NCBI GenBank assembly: GCA_013420905.1
Contig: JAAXNY010000001.1
Span: 3,038,001 to 3,102,000, forward strand
DNA: 64,000 nt
Direction: 5' to 3'
From: Collybia mongolica
Taxonomy: Eukaryota > Basidiomycota > Agaricomycetes > Agaricales > Clitocybaceae
Shown: piece after piece, positions 38,432 to 48,439 of the stretch
Position numbering within the stretch: position 1 is the stretch's first letter
Layout of the letters: each line of letters opens with the position of its first letter
The notes under the pieces: generated by a model
What the model saw: the letters and a program-made list of their open reading frames with translations, nothing else
What the model was told of the DNA's origin: nothing
Databases searched by the model: none
Made by a program: the position numbers and the translations under genes

Positions 38432-39851
38432 GATGACTTGCGAGCACTAAGCGCGCGCCTATGAAACATGTTACCTGCCAGATCTGTACCGTAAGTACTC
38501 GTCCCCTGGATGCGGTTCAGATTAATGAGCATTTCAGGGAGAGAGATGAAACTTTAGTATTTAATAGATCGGACGAACTTTGAATGGCCATGAGTTATAC
38601 TCGCTGCCGTGTTAGGGCATTCAGGAGTAATATTTGAAATGCCTTGATCCATCTTTGCATAGCAGAGTCGACCAGTCTGAGAAGTCGTATACAAAGGAAG
38701 ATTATGCCCAATTTATGTCGGTGGATTTGGGGCTTGGGTGCCATGTGGACTGGGCTCCGTATAGATCGGCCCGCAAGAGGTAAAGAATGTTCAATTTGTT
38801 CGGGTGTATGTGCTGCGAGGTTGGGAGTTGACACTTCGAAGCTTAGACAGGTTTCAACGCGAATGCTTGGCAATGACGAAGAACTTGAGGACGCCGAATG
38901 CTAGTCATGATCAATCGGATGAAATGGGACTAAAACAGCGTCAGACGTGAATATCCTGAGGCCCCGGGGGTTATGGATGGTTGGTTATCTTTCTGACGGC
39001 CATGTTTAAGGACTAGATCCAGCTCGTTTTGCTGAGTTGAGTCACAGACACTATCAATAAGTGGGATGGCATGGATGTGGAAGATGGGTGTCATGGAAGA
39101 CACTGAGAATAACTGTTATATATCCAGGAAAAGTCGATATTGATTGTAATATACTATCTTGATTTATACCTTACCCATGCCCCAAATAAATGAGAGAAAT
39201 TAGAGCATTTATTTAAAAAAGCGATAGTAGACGAATATAGGTAGGAAGGGAATTCGATGACACGCGCTTGGTTTCATTGTTGTGTCCCGGACATCTATAA
39301 ATATCCCCCGTTTACGAGTTCTGAACCAAAGTCGATTATGTGGATTATGATTCTTCCCAGTATATTCTAGAAGACGCTACCTTTTAGAGTAAGTACCATC
39401 ATTTTTACCGTGCGTAGTGCTGGAATGCGATATGCCTTACATTTCCAGATGAGCTTGGCACGATACCAATGGGTTAGCCCTCTAATTCTTTTTTTGCTTA
39501 AGTTGTGAGGAGGTTGCAGATTCCGTATCAGACTGGTGACCGGCCAGGGTTCTGGATCAATTCAGATACAGCCTATGATATTACGACATATAGGACATAA
39601 GCGAAACAGGCTGCACCAAGTAGAAAGTGTAGCACTTACAGTCTTAGTCATGGCGGCGGCAGCTTTCAAGCCTTGTGACATAGACACCAACTTCCTTAGA
39701 TTGGTAGCCTCCAAAGTCCCGTACATTTATCAAATATATGATTATTTTACAAAGCCACAGACAACACAAAAAAAATTGAACCGAGGAATTCAGCAGGGCC
39801 AGATTTGAACTCATCTTCTCATCTTCCGTGAGGCATATCCGCCCGCGGTAT
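38432..39851. other. Intergenic, nothing recognised
   Basis: 1.4 kb between tRNA-Asn copy 3 and the 3' end of the CaM kinase gene. Open frames are all under 95 codons and show no family motif. Locally AT-rich around 39,100-39,250. Confidence 0.5.
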
Positions 39852-41691
39852 CTAAGAGCCTGTCTCTTCTCCTCGCGCAATCTTCTCATCCTTCTGGGCC
39901 AAGCTGGCTCTGGCCATCTTACTTGGGAGATCGTCAGCACCAGCAACGGAAATATCATCGGACTTCTTGAGTGTCGTTACCTCACTCTCGCTTGGGTGGG
40001 CAAGGTTGTGGTGGTGAGTTATAGATGCGTTCTGATAAAGAAACATAAGCTAGGTAACAAGAGCAAGAGCTGATGGACCATACCTCCATGATCTCCTTTT
40101 ACATTATGAACAAAATCGACAGTCAGTGGTGATAGCCGGGATACTGATGGTAAGGGTAAGGTGACTGACTCGGGCGGACTCCTCCTTGTATTGCTTGAGG
40201 TTCTCTTGGAGCTGTGCCATCTCAGTATGGCTAGCACCTGCAAGAGCGGCCATCCTGTTCATAGCTTTGATGCCAAATGCCGCTTTCCGCCCTGGGAAGA
40301 AATTGGTTGAACGCCTGGTCCAAAGGGCTTGTAAGGAAAACAGAAGACCTACATAGATGTTTCGCGTTGAATGCTTTCTTAACATGAGGCAGAAGATCGG
40401 TGGGGCCGCCGTCTGCCTCTGGCACGAAATGGGGTATAGTGTCTGCTAGCCACTGCTCCGCCTTGTATGAGTGATGTTCACTTTTGGAGGCAAGAACGTA
40501 CTTTGTGTTTCAGAGACTCAGCCGCAGTCGGTCGGTTGGCAGGATCAATTGTCAAGCACTCCTTGACGAAGTCCTTGGCGGTCTCCGAAACATTGGCCCA
40601 ATACTCCGCTGGCTCAAACTTGTAGTCACCAACAATGATGGCCTCCATCTCCAGTTGTTGAGATTCCCTATCGAACGGCGTATAGCCCGCGAGTAGGAAA
40701 TATGTAACAACACCCATTGCCCATACATCAACGGGCTTCCCGTGACCAGCTAAAAATGCGTCAAATGGCAATCTTCATTAAAGTGACATGGCACACATAC
40801 TCTTTTTAAATATCTCAGGTGCCATGTACTATTTTGGTATCAGCCACAGGGACATATGAACTGCACTGTGTTGTACTCACACCAGGCGTGCCACATATCT
40901 CAGTCAGCATTGTGAACTTGTCTCCATCCATGACTCGACTAAGTCCGAAGTCAGCAATCATAATATCTGCATCCTCTGATTCCGTTCGGAACAAGAGGTT
41001 CTCGGGTTTCAGGTCTGAGAACGATTAAATAGCACGAAAGCAGTGCTGGTGGTCAGACGCACCGCGGTGCACAATCCCTGAATCGTGGATATATTTGACG
41101 GCTTTAAAAATCGTGCGCACGAGTCCAGCTGCATCACTGTTGTATCATTATGAGCAGCGGAAAGGGAAAAGTAGATGAACGATTAACGCTTCATAGTAGT
41201 TGCCTTTGGCACAAATCCGGTCAAAAAGTTCACCTCCTGTACAGAGATCGAAGCACAGATAAAGGTTGTGGGAGGTCTGCCAATGCATAGGAGTTGGTAG
41301 GACATCTCAGGTCATGTCAATTCAGCGCTCGGAGCGATGCGCACCTCGAAGTAATCGTGCAAGGTCACGATATTTCGGTTCCCGCTCGAGATTCTCTTCA
41401 GTACTGCAATCTCATTGCGTACCTAAAGGATTAAGCCGTAAGCCCCTCTTCAAGTTGTGAAAATGCAGGCCTGCGCACCATGTGTTCCCTACCCTCCATG
41501 AGCTTCTTGTTGATAACCTTGCAAGCATAGTATTTCCCAGTTTCGATATGAATGGCTTCCTTTACGATAGCATATGTTCCACTTCCGAGGGTCTTCCCGG
41601 TACGATACTTGAGAGGATTTTTGGTTTCAGTTTAACATGGGAAGGGGCTTGATCGATTATTGCTCACCTGGCAAGGAACCGTTACTGGCAT
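39852..41691 (-). CDS. Calcium/calmodulin-dependent protein kinase
   Basis: CaMK-group Ser/Thr kinase (fungal CMK type) acting downstream of Ca2+ signals. Kinase exons: MPVTVPCQ|YRTGKTLGSGTYAIVKEA (Gly-rich loop), YYACKVINKKLMEGREH (VAIK Lys), YLCFDLCTGGELFDRIC, HRDLKPENLLF, IADFGLS, ICGTPGYMAPE, HGKPVDVWAMGVVTYFLLAG, and PANRPTAAESLKHK. The splice into KHLWRKAAFGIKAMNRMAAL restores a basic amphipathic calmodulin-binding helix after the autoinhibitory segment; it is hidden in the unspliced frame. The tail ends ASLAQKDEKIARGEETGS at TAG 39852. Start ATG 41691 gives the usual short N terminus. An upstream exon beginning at ATG 42110 (MGAQQSRS) may add a longer, possibly myristoylated N terminus. 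Confidence 0.92.
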
Positions 41692-42591
41692 AGAGGAGAC
41701 GGGCCGGGGGCGTTGTGGGTTCTAGATAGGCGCGATGAGTTGTGAACGCGGGGACAAATAAAAGGAGGAGAGGGTTGGAGGTATATGCGTGAGTAACGTC
41801 TGGGCGCTCGATAACGGGCGATTGCAGTTCGTTATTATTTAACGTGCTAAACAGATGGGGAGGACACAGCCACCAAGAACGAATGAGACAACCAACCCAC
41901 CGAAACGTTTCTCGTCCTGTCAACTCGGTTTTTGCTGTCATCCCCTGTTTCACTAGATTTCGTCTCTACACGTTGCACAGGCTGCACTGAATGACGTTGT
42001 CTCGACAGACTCGTCGTTGAAGCAACTCCTCGTAGTCGCGGAACGATGCTTTGTTTTAGACGTTCCATATGGCTCGCTTGTGTGTCGGAACGGCTTTGTT
42101 GGGCACCCATGTTATGTATATGATTTGCAAGAAGTTGTTGAAGAGGATGGGGGGGGGAAGTGAGCAAGGCCCAGTGTCTCTTAGTGCGGTATTACATTCT
42201 TATATTTCTACACTGCCACGCGTTCGCAGCGCCGGAGCAACTTCAGTCGACACAGCATCGTTGAAATTAAAGGTAATCATGATCAACCTCTCATCATCCT
42301 CACTCCGACCCTCATGCAGACTGGTATCATTGTACAATATATCCTTGCTTGATCCTCGAGGCAAGCCAATATAAAACTTGTACACGAGGCACGATCCATA
42401 GTTGTGATATCTAGTTTCTGGTTCTCCGAATATTCAACATTACGTGACTTGATACGTCCTCCTCAGGCGCCCACTGGACGTTCTTTGCCCAATAAATCAT
42501 TTCAAGCTTTAGATGACACACGCCGGGCAGAATGCTGGGGGAAAACCTTCAATCCAATCAAACGACAGAAGCATATACTGTACACCTTGTG
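41692..42591. other. CaM kinase 5' region with possible upstream coding exon
   Basis: On the minus strand, an open frame from ATG 42110 reads MGAQQSRSDTQASHMERL and stays open to 41847. A donor at ...RNVS|GTGGGT and an acceptor CTATCTAG before NPQRPRPVSS would join it in frame to the kinase start. This may be a real first exon or an upstream ORF. The rest is 3' flank of the TIGR04076-like gene. Confidence 0.4.
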
Positions 42592-43332
42592 TCACACCTC
42601 CACCTCCGTCGCCAGAGGTACCAAGGTTACCTCGCTGTGGCTAAAAGTCCTCAGTCCCAATCTTGTTATTCTTAATCGTGACTTGCAATTAGGGTCTGGG
42701 CATGCAACCTCGGCATCCGTCGACATCCTATCGTTCGTGTGGGTAATTCTTTGCTTCGCTGCCAACAGTGGTAGGACTGCACCTGCATTATTATTTGCTT
42801 GAGATGAGGATATGCGGTTATTTGCTGAACACATCGAACTCGCCTAAGGAATAAATGGAAAACCCTTGGCCCATAGGTAGATACATCATTTCACCTTCAA
42901 GCTTGAAGCTGTCCCCTGGTTTTGCCCCACATAGGATGCGCTCCCCTGGCGGACATACAACCTCGACGAGGAGATCGTAGAGCTGGAAATGATCACCATT
43001 CTGACGGTTTTCAGCCGATGTCATAATCGTGTTGAAAGGTGAGTTTCCAGAGTCAATACACCTCCGCAGAAGTTTCCAGAGCACTCGTTCTCACGGGTTC
43101 GTAACCTTATGGCGGTTATACGCTTTCCTGCAATTGGATCCCCCCCTACACCACGACCATTGATAAAACCATCGCACAACACAGAGAGAGACGTCGCTCG
43201 TTTCAACTTCTGCCGTGAGTCGTAAACATCGCCATGCCATGTAACATTTTGTGGGTCAGCTCTCACTGATGGCTGTCGATCCATGGGGTTTTTCTCTTTT
43301 TGAGGAGGCCCCTGAGGAGTGTTTCGAGGCAT
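42592..43332 (-). CDS. TIGR04076-like small protein of unknown function
   Basis: Three exons rebuild a protein of roughly 190 residues. Exon 1 runs from ATG 43332 (MPRNTPQGPP) to CDGFIN. A junction GTCGTGG...GTGAG gives CDGFINERVLWKLLRRC. Exon 2 continues SPFNTIMTSAENRQNGDHF, LYDLLVEV, ILCGAKPGDSFKLEGEMMYL and GQGFSIYSL. A GC-AG intron (TTAG|GCGAGT ... GCAG) leads to AVLPLLAAKQR, STDAEVACPDPNCKSRLRI and the end at TGA 42592. The pattern YDL-V-V...C...GD-F...P-G....L.LLPAKQR...CPDP-C fits the TIGR04076 domain found in bacteria and many agaricomycetes; its function is unknown. The family name is from memory and would need a profile search. Confidence 0.7.
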
Positions 43333-44280
43333 GTGCTTTTTGCAGTCCCTTCACTTATATCTAAGAGAAATGAATTTGCCGGCACGGGCAATCATATCAG
43401 CACCCATGAAATATATCTGAATTTGCAAATGATTGCACCTCTAGTACGTTTCTTATATGTAAATATCCAATATATAGTTGGTGCCTAACCATTGTCAAAA
43501 TGGGAAGGAATAACCGGCTGGGGTTTTGAGAGCAATCACAACACGAAGTGGCTCAGGGGGGCGTGGGCTGAGTGATTTGAGGATTTAGCTGGCGGCTACG
43601 CACATTTTTCTCAACCACGTTGCAACAGAATTGTCCTCGTATGTATTCTGAATACGTCCTTACCCCTAAATTCCTGTAATTCCAATCTAGAATACATATA
43701 GGTGGGCAATGGCCCTGACACTGATCTCTCGCTGGTCTGTCAAGCCGAAATTGACTTTCTTATCCTCAAAATACACTTTATTCTGAGATCTCCAACGTCT
43801 ACCCCAGACATCAAATTTACGACATATATTGACATGTCCGTCGACACACCGTGACCATATATACTATTTTTGCAAGTAACTAGAACTAGCGACGCTCAAG
43901 TCGTTTTACGGTACCTGCCCTCGGACCCTTATTGCAACCCTAACTCTCACGCCCCAGGCCGGAACCGAACAACGTACCTGCCCTGATTTGCCTTACCATG
44001 TCGGACGCCAACATTCTGGATAAAAAGGTACCATACATATGCAATGAATTGACCTGGGCGCGCTCTCCAAGTCAGATTCTTCTTGGAATCGAGATCAAGG
44101 AAATTATTGAATTGTGACAGCCTTATTAGGCCCATTACATGGCAGGCGAATGAACTTGAACATGTTGATAATACACTAACGTTTGAATAAAGGTTTATTA
44201 CGGAATCGTACCTGAGAATGTGGAGAGCGTGCAACTTCCACAACCACGAGTGCATTGCTTGGAATACACCTACTGGATTA
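43333..44280. other. Intergenic, nothing recognised
   Basis: Shared upstream region of the TIGR04076-like gene (minus) and DUF6533 paralog 1 (plus). A 141-codon minus-strand frame (43947-44372) overlaps the DUF6533 first exon and has no motif. Confidence 0.5.
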
Positions 44281-45586
44281 ATGTTATCAAACACAATCGT
44301 CCTCCTCGAACCAGCTGGAGATTTTGTCCGGAAATGCTCCTCCAGTACGTTCGTTCGGTCGACCTCTGCCAATTACCCGTCCCACCGTGCCAGGTTTGAA
44401 ATCACTGGGTTAATTTATATGACACAGTTGCTACGTTTTCACTGGTAATCTGGGATGGTGTTGTTAGCTACAATCGAGAATACGAATACATTTGGAGGTA
44501 AGCCCAGTTGGTTCTTGAGCCTCTAGGACTGCTGTGACTAATGCTTGCTCAAGAAAACCATCGCGTGTGAAATGGATATACTTGTTCAGTCGGTACTATG
44601 GAATTGGCGTACAAATGCAAGTCAAGTTACCATTCACAATACCGTCCATCCGCGCCAACTGATGCTCTAGTGCAAATATTGTTTTCATCACAATCCCGCT
44701 CTCTGAATTACCCGTTGCGGCACATACATGCGCGCTGTGGTTTGGATCTCAGATGTTTTCGTTCATTTTTCATTTAACGGCTCTCCAAGCCGTCCTTATC
44801 CTCCGAGGTCGGTAGCCAATGTACCGTGATGAACCGTCTTACCTTAGAATCTTCCCTCAGTGTATGCCCTTTACCAACAAAGCCTGAAAGTTGGTATTTT
44901 GTTGGTATCCCTTCTCTGTCTCAACTCTGTCCTATCCACAATATTTGGTATGCGGGCGCTCAATGCCCTGAGCTTCGATTCGGCTTGTAATGCTCGAGAA
45001 CCCACGTCCGATGTGATATATTTTGGGTATGTGCCAGTGTAACCCAATTTTATTCTGGTTTGATCTACGAACTGATATAATGCAAACAGAGTGACTACTG
45101 TTTCATTACATATAATCATTTGGGTGTTCACCTTTCGCAAACAAGATAATGATCTCCGGGAAGAGTGGGGGAAAATTTCTGTCATCAATCTTCTAACGCA
45201 TGACGGGAGTCGCATATGCATTGGAATATGCTGTGATTTTTATCTTCCTACTATATCCCTTTGATACCCACTGAATGGTCAATCTAGCAATGCTCATGGT
45301 AATTATTCCGTACGCATTCGCTGTCGAGGTTGCGGTGCATGTAATATTTTTGTAAGTCCTCCCCGCCCCCTATATGTCATAAATGACTAAAGGCTTATAT
45401 AGATGGCCCATGGCAATGATGTCCATCTTGGTGAGTTCTCTTTCGAGTGATACGCTGAAAAAGAAATTGAGTATCCAGACATGCCGACTTGTATTCAGTC
45501 TGCAGCATTTAAGGGACGAGCAATCTACGACGGACCTGGAGCTAATCGCTCGTGTAGACCTTCTGGAAGTCGACGACGATGAGTGA
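44281..45586 (+). CDS. DUF6533-domain multi-pass membrane protein, paralog 1
   Basis: Predicted 6-7 TM integral membrane protein of a family expanded in agaricomycetes, function unknown. Exons read: MLSNTIVLLEPAGDFVRKCSSS; IATFSLVIWDGVVSYNREYE-YIWR (DUF6533 signature); KPSRVKWIYLFSRYYGIGVQ; ANIVFITIPL...CALWFGSQMFSFIFHLTA; VYALYQQSLKVGILLVSLLC...MRALNALSFD; VTTVSLHIIIWVFTFRKQD; SMLMVIIPYAFAVEVAVHVIF; WPMAMMSIL; TCRLVFSLQHLRDEQSTTD. Stop TGA 45586. All introns are 45-70 nt; intron 3 starts with GC (GCAAGT at 44617). The exon pattern is the same as in the paralogs at 50.3 and 52.4 kb. The first ATG is the nearest in-frame one and is inferred. Confidence 0.85.
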
Positions 45587-45813
45587 TTGTGGGGCCACCC
45601 ACTCGCGAGGTTGGTCGGAACACAATTAAGTCCTTACCTTTTCATTTTTCACCTTGGACGCAGACCAACTAATAATTTTTAATCAATTGATATACCGGCC
45701 GATTTTTTGTAGTATATTTGGAATATGGTGATTAACAATGGAAAGAAAGGTGTAATGTTCTGATTAGACATGAATATTCAAGATAACTGTTGGGATGGGT
45801 GGCCAAAGGATGG

Positions 45814-47852
45814 TTATTCCTGAACACCCCGCCCTTCTGTCCAGGTCTTTAGTATCCAGTCACGATGTCGAACCCAAGACTGGACATCTGACTGTACAAG
45901 GTCCCGGAGTTTCATCATTTCAAATGGTAGTTGGGCGTCAAATTGGAGGGCACCAATCACGTACGATCTGTGTCAAAAGAAGGGAGTGAGACGAGTCAGT
46001 AAAAGTATCCCGAACACATACATAACAGTCCCGATTTTAAGAGGTTCTCCCATTACTCCTTCAGCAACCCGCCCTTTAGTGCTGAGCACAAGACACATCT
46101 TCTCGATACTCATACCCTGGTCGTGCCAATACCGATAGGCGCGCAAGTACTGGGGGCTCGCCTTAACAGCACCATTATCAGATCTTGAACGTTGGGTTGC
46201 ATTGCTTTGTATGCTGGGAACAGCGATATATGAGTTTTCAGAAGCCTGGGTTGGAGATGGGGCTAATTCTAGTGGCTTGTGGTTGATTAGAACCTCCGAG
46301 GAAAATTCTGAATTAAAAATGTTGAATTCTATGCCGCGTTCCTTGGCAATTTCCACAAGTTGCTGGTATATCATCATCGTGCAATGTACGTCATTCCCAG
46401 CATCTACATGGTGTCAGTTGGGATGATGCAGAGGCAGTCAGGAAGGCACTATACACTCAAGCTGTATACTTCCCAGCTCCGCTTCCCAGTTTCCTGTCCG
46501 CACTTTCCCCTTAGTTAGGGCTTTCTGGCAGTAGCGCGCAGTGAGCTGCAGAGTACTTTAGAAAGGTATTTCAAGAATTAGAAACTATTGTATACCTTGG
46601 CAAGACTGATTATTTTTCGTTTGTTCTGAGCACCTGAAGGATCCACGAACAAGGACAAACCTCCGAGCTCGACGAGGCCTTTTGCTAATATCCCGTAATC
46701 ACGAAAGAGCTTCGTCCCGTCATCTATGTATGAAATGCAAAAAGTCAACTACAATTATGGTGTAGGGCTTTTAACTCACTTAATATATTTGCCCCCATCT
46801 TCGGAACTTTAGGATTTTCAATTAGAGCCTGTTTCAAAATTAGTTGAAAATGGGGGAAGACCGGGAAAATTGACCCCACCTGGAGTTTTATGGGAAATCC
46901 TGAATCGCAAAATATGAGTTACGATTCGACACTATCGAGGGGGCAAGCTTTGCAACGCACTCGTCATGTCGTACACCTGGATAACCAAGATAAGGCCACT
47001 GGCATCCGCCAATTGTACCACAGCTGCTCGTCTCTCCACGGTGCCAGCCGCCGACGGAGCTGATTTTCTTGTGAAAAACACCCGCCATTCAATGTCGAAA
47101 GCCACAGGTCTGCAGTTGGCATTAAATCATGTACTGTTGAGGCCTAGGAGGGAAATAGTGAGTTCACCCAGGTTTAAGTCCATCTAAAAGGTCATTTGTT
47201 TCGCCTTCGTGTTTGGTGTACACAAGGACTGGTTTGGGTTTCGTATAGTCCTTGTAGGAATACAAGGGCAGTTCTTTTCCCTCTGTAAGTAGCGAGAAAC
47301 TCGAGGGAAGGTTTGGGGCACGATCTGCATTCCTGCTCTTCCATATGGTGACCTCCTCAACCTGTGGTTGATGGGTGACTTTACTATTGTTGATTCTCTG
47401 CACCACTTGCACCGCTGGCCAGTCCATGTGTGCATCTTTCAAGGAATCGGCGAATAGTTTGGATTGCACAGAAGAGTGAACGCTAAATTATGGTAAGGCG
47501 AATATTACCGTGACAAAGGATGAAAAACACACGATTGGAGCTTTGCTTTGGTGCTCGTCGTCGTTTCGAGTTTTCCTTCCATGCGTTTATGACTTTCTCT
47601 TTCTGCATGACAGCTCCTATCCAGAGTTTTTGTTGATGTAAAAGGTCCTAAAATTTCAATCTCTGACTCTGTGTCATTAGATGGTACACTGCAGTCAAGA
47701 TTCTCGAGCGCGGCAAGAACCTTTGAGGCTCTGGTGGAGTTTTGAAGCTTCGTTGGGCTACTAGAAGGTATAATTTTGTTCCTTAGCTTTCTGGGAGAGG
47801 AAGAGATGTATCTAGAGACAATGGACACAGGTCCCTCAAGTGCTTGGGCCAT
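45814..47852 (-). CDS. 3'-5' exonuclease, WRN-exo / RNase D type (DEDDy)
   Basis: Stand-alone nuclease with a disordered Ser/Lys-rich N terminus (MAQALEGPVSIVSRYISSSP) and a DEDD exonuclease domain. ExoI is AFDIEWRVFF after a splice giving GLKPGP|VAFDIEW, then AAVVQLADASGLILVIQ. ExoII is GANILNDGTKLFRDYGILAK and GLSLFVDPSG. ExoIII is GNDVHCTMMIYQQL (Asp within the GND motif), with KGKVRTGNWEAE before it. The C-terminal exons are SPQYLRAYRYWHDQGMSIEK and, after the last intron, SYVIGALQFDAQLPFEMMKL ending WTEGRGVQE at TAA 45814. No helicase or HRDC domain is present, so it acts as a separate exonuclease, probably in DNA repair or RNA trimming (inference). An alternative start lies six codons upstream (47870). 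Confidence 0.85.
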
Positions 47853-47920
47853 GTGGGAATGTAATGCCACAGTTTGAGAGTTGAAAGAGATGTCAAGTTG
47901 AACTCGATCGCGTCAAGGCA

Positions 47921-48178
47921 CGTGATCCTCAGTAAAAAATAAAGTCATGCTTAGTCAGTGTAAACTCAGCAGTAATGACAAAGTCAACGAAAAGTCTTAC
48001 AAGAGTCAATAAAAATGGTAATTCAAACTTATGATTTTGTCAACTTTCAATGTGGATTTGGCCACTTGGGAGGAAATGAATGATTTTTGACTACTTTGGG
48101 CTGGCTCTTGACCACTACATTTGGGTGATGTCAAAACTCGCGACTAAAGTTTGACTTTATTTTTTACTGAGCGTGATC
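47921..48178. mobile_element. MITE-like element with 20-bp perfect TIRs and 7-bp target duplication
   Basis: CTCAGTAAAAAATAAAGTCA (47928-47947) is matched exactly by its reverse complement at 48152-48171, giving a 244-bp element with no coding capacity. Immediately outside both ends stands CGTGATC (47921-47927 and 48172-48178), a 7-bp direct repeat expected of a target-site duplication. Subterminal TTAGTC also matches inverted. The interior is rich in AAGTC/GACTT words. It lies 76 bp upstream of the exonuclease ATG and 54 bp upstream of tRNA-Asn copy 4. The transposase superfamily is not assigned. Confidence 0.85.
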
Positions 48179-48231
48179 CGTGTCCTCGCGTGCCCGGAGT
48201 TATCGCCGCTAATACCGAAATTAAATCCAAG

Positions 48232-48314
48232 TGTCCCATGGCTTAGTTGGTTACGGCGTCCGACTGTTAATACTCTCCAATCGGAAGATCGAGAGTTCAA
48301 GTCTCTCTGGGACA
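48232..48314 (+). tRNA. tRNA-Asn (GUU) with 10-nt intron, copy 4
   Basis: Identical to the three other copies. A long T12 terminator runs 48318-48329. It sits between the MITE-like element and zuotin, whose start codon is 126 bp downstream. Confidence 0.95.
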
Positions 48315-48439
48315 GTGTTTTTTTTTTTTCTCCCTTCAACCATTCCAGTGCTGCAAAACAGTCCACAACAACGCTGTCAAAAAAAAAAAAAGTTTTGTAA
48401 ACGCGCCATTCAAAGATTAAGAGAGCACCTAAAAGCTGA

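Noticed and set aside
42404..42802. 132-codon plus-strand open frame
   Set aside because: Antisense to the last exon of the TIGR04076-like gene, which carries the conserved LLAAKQR and CPDP motifs.
43947..44372. 141-codon minus-strand open frame
   Set aside because: Covers the first exon of DUF6533 paralog 1, which is supported by homology to its two paralogs; no motif of its own.
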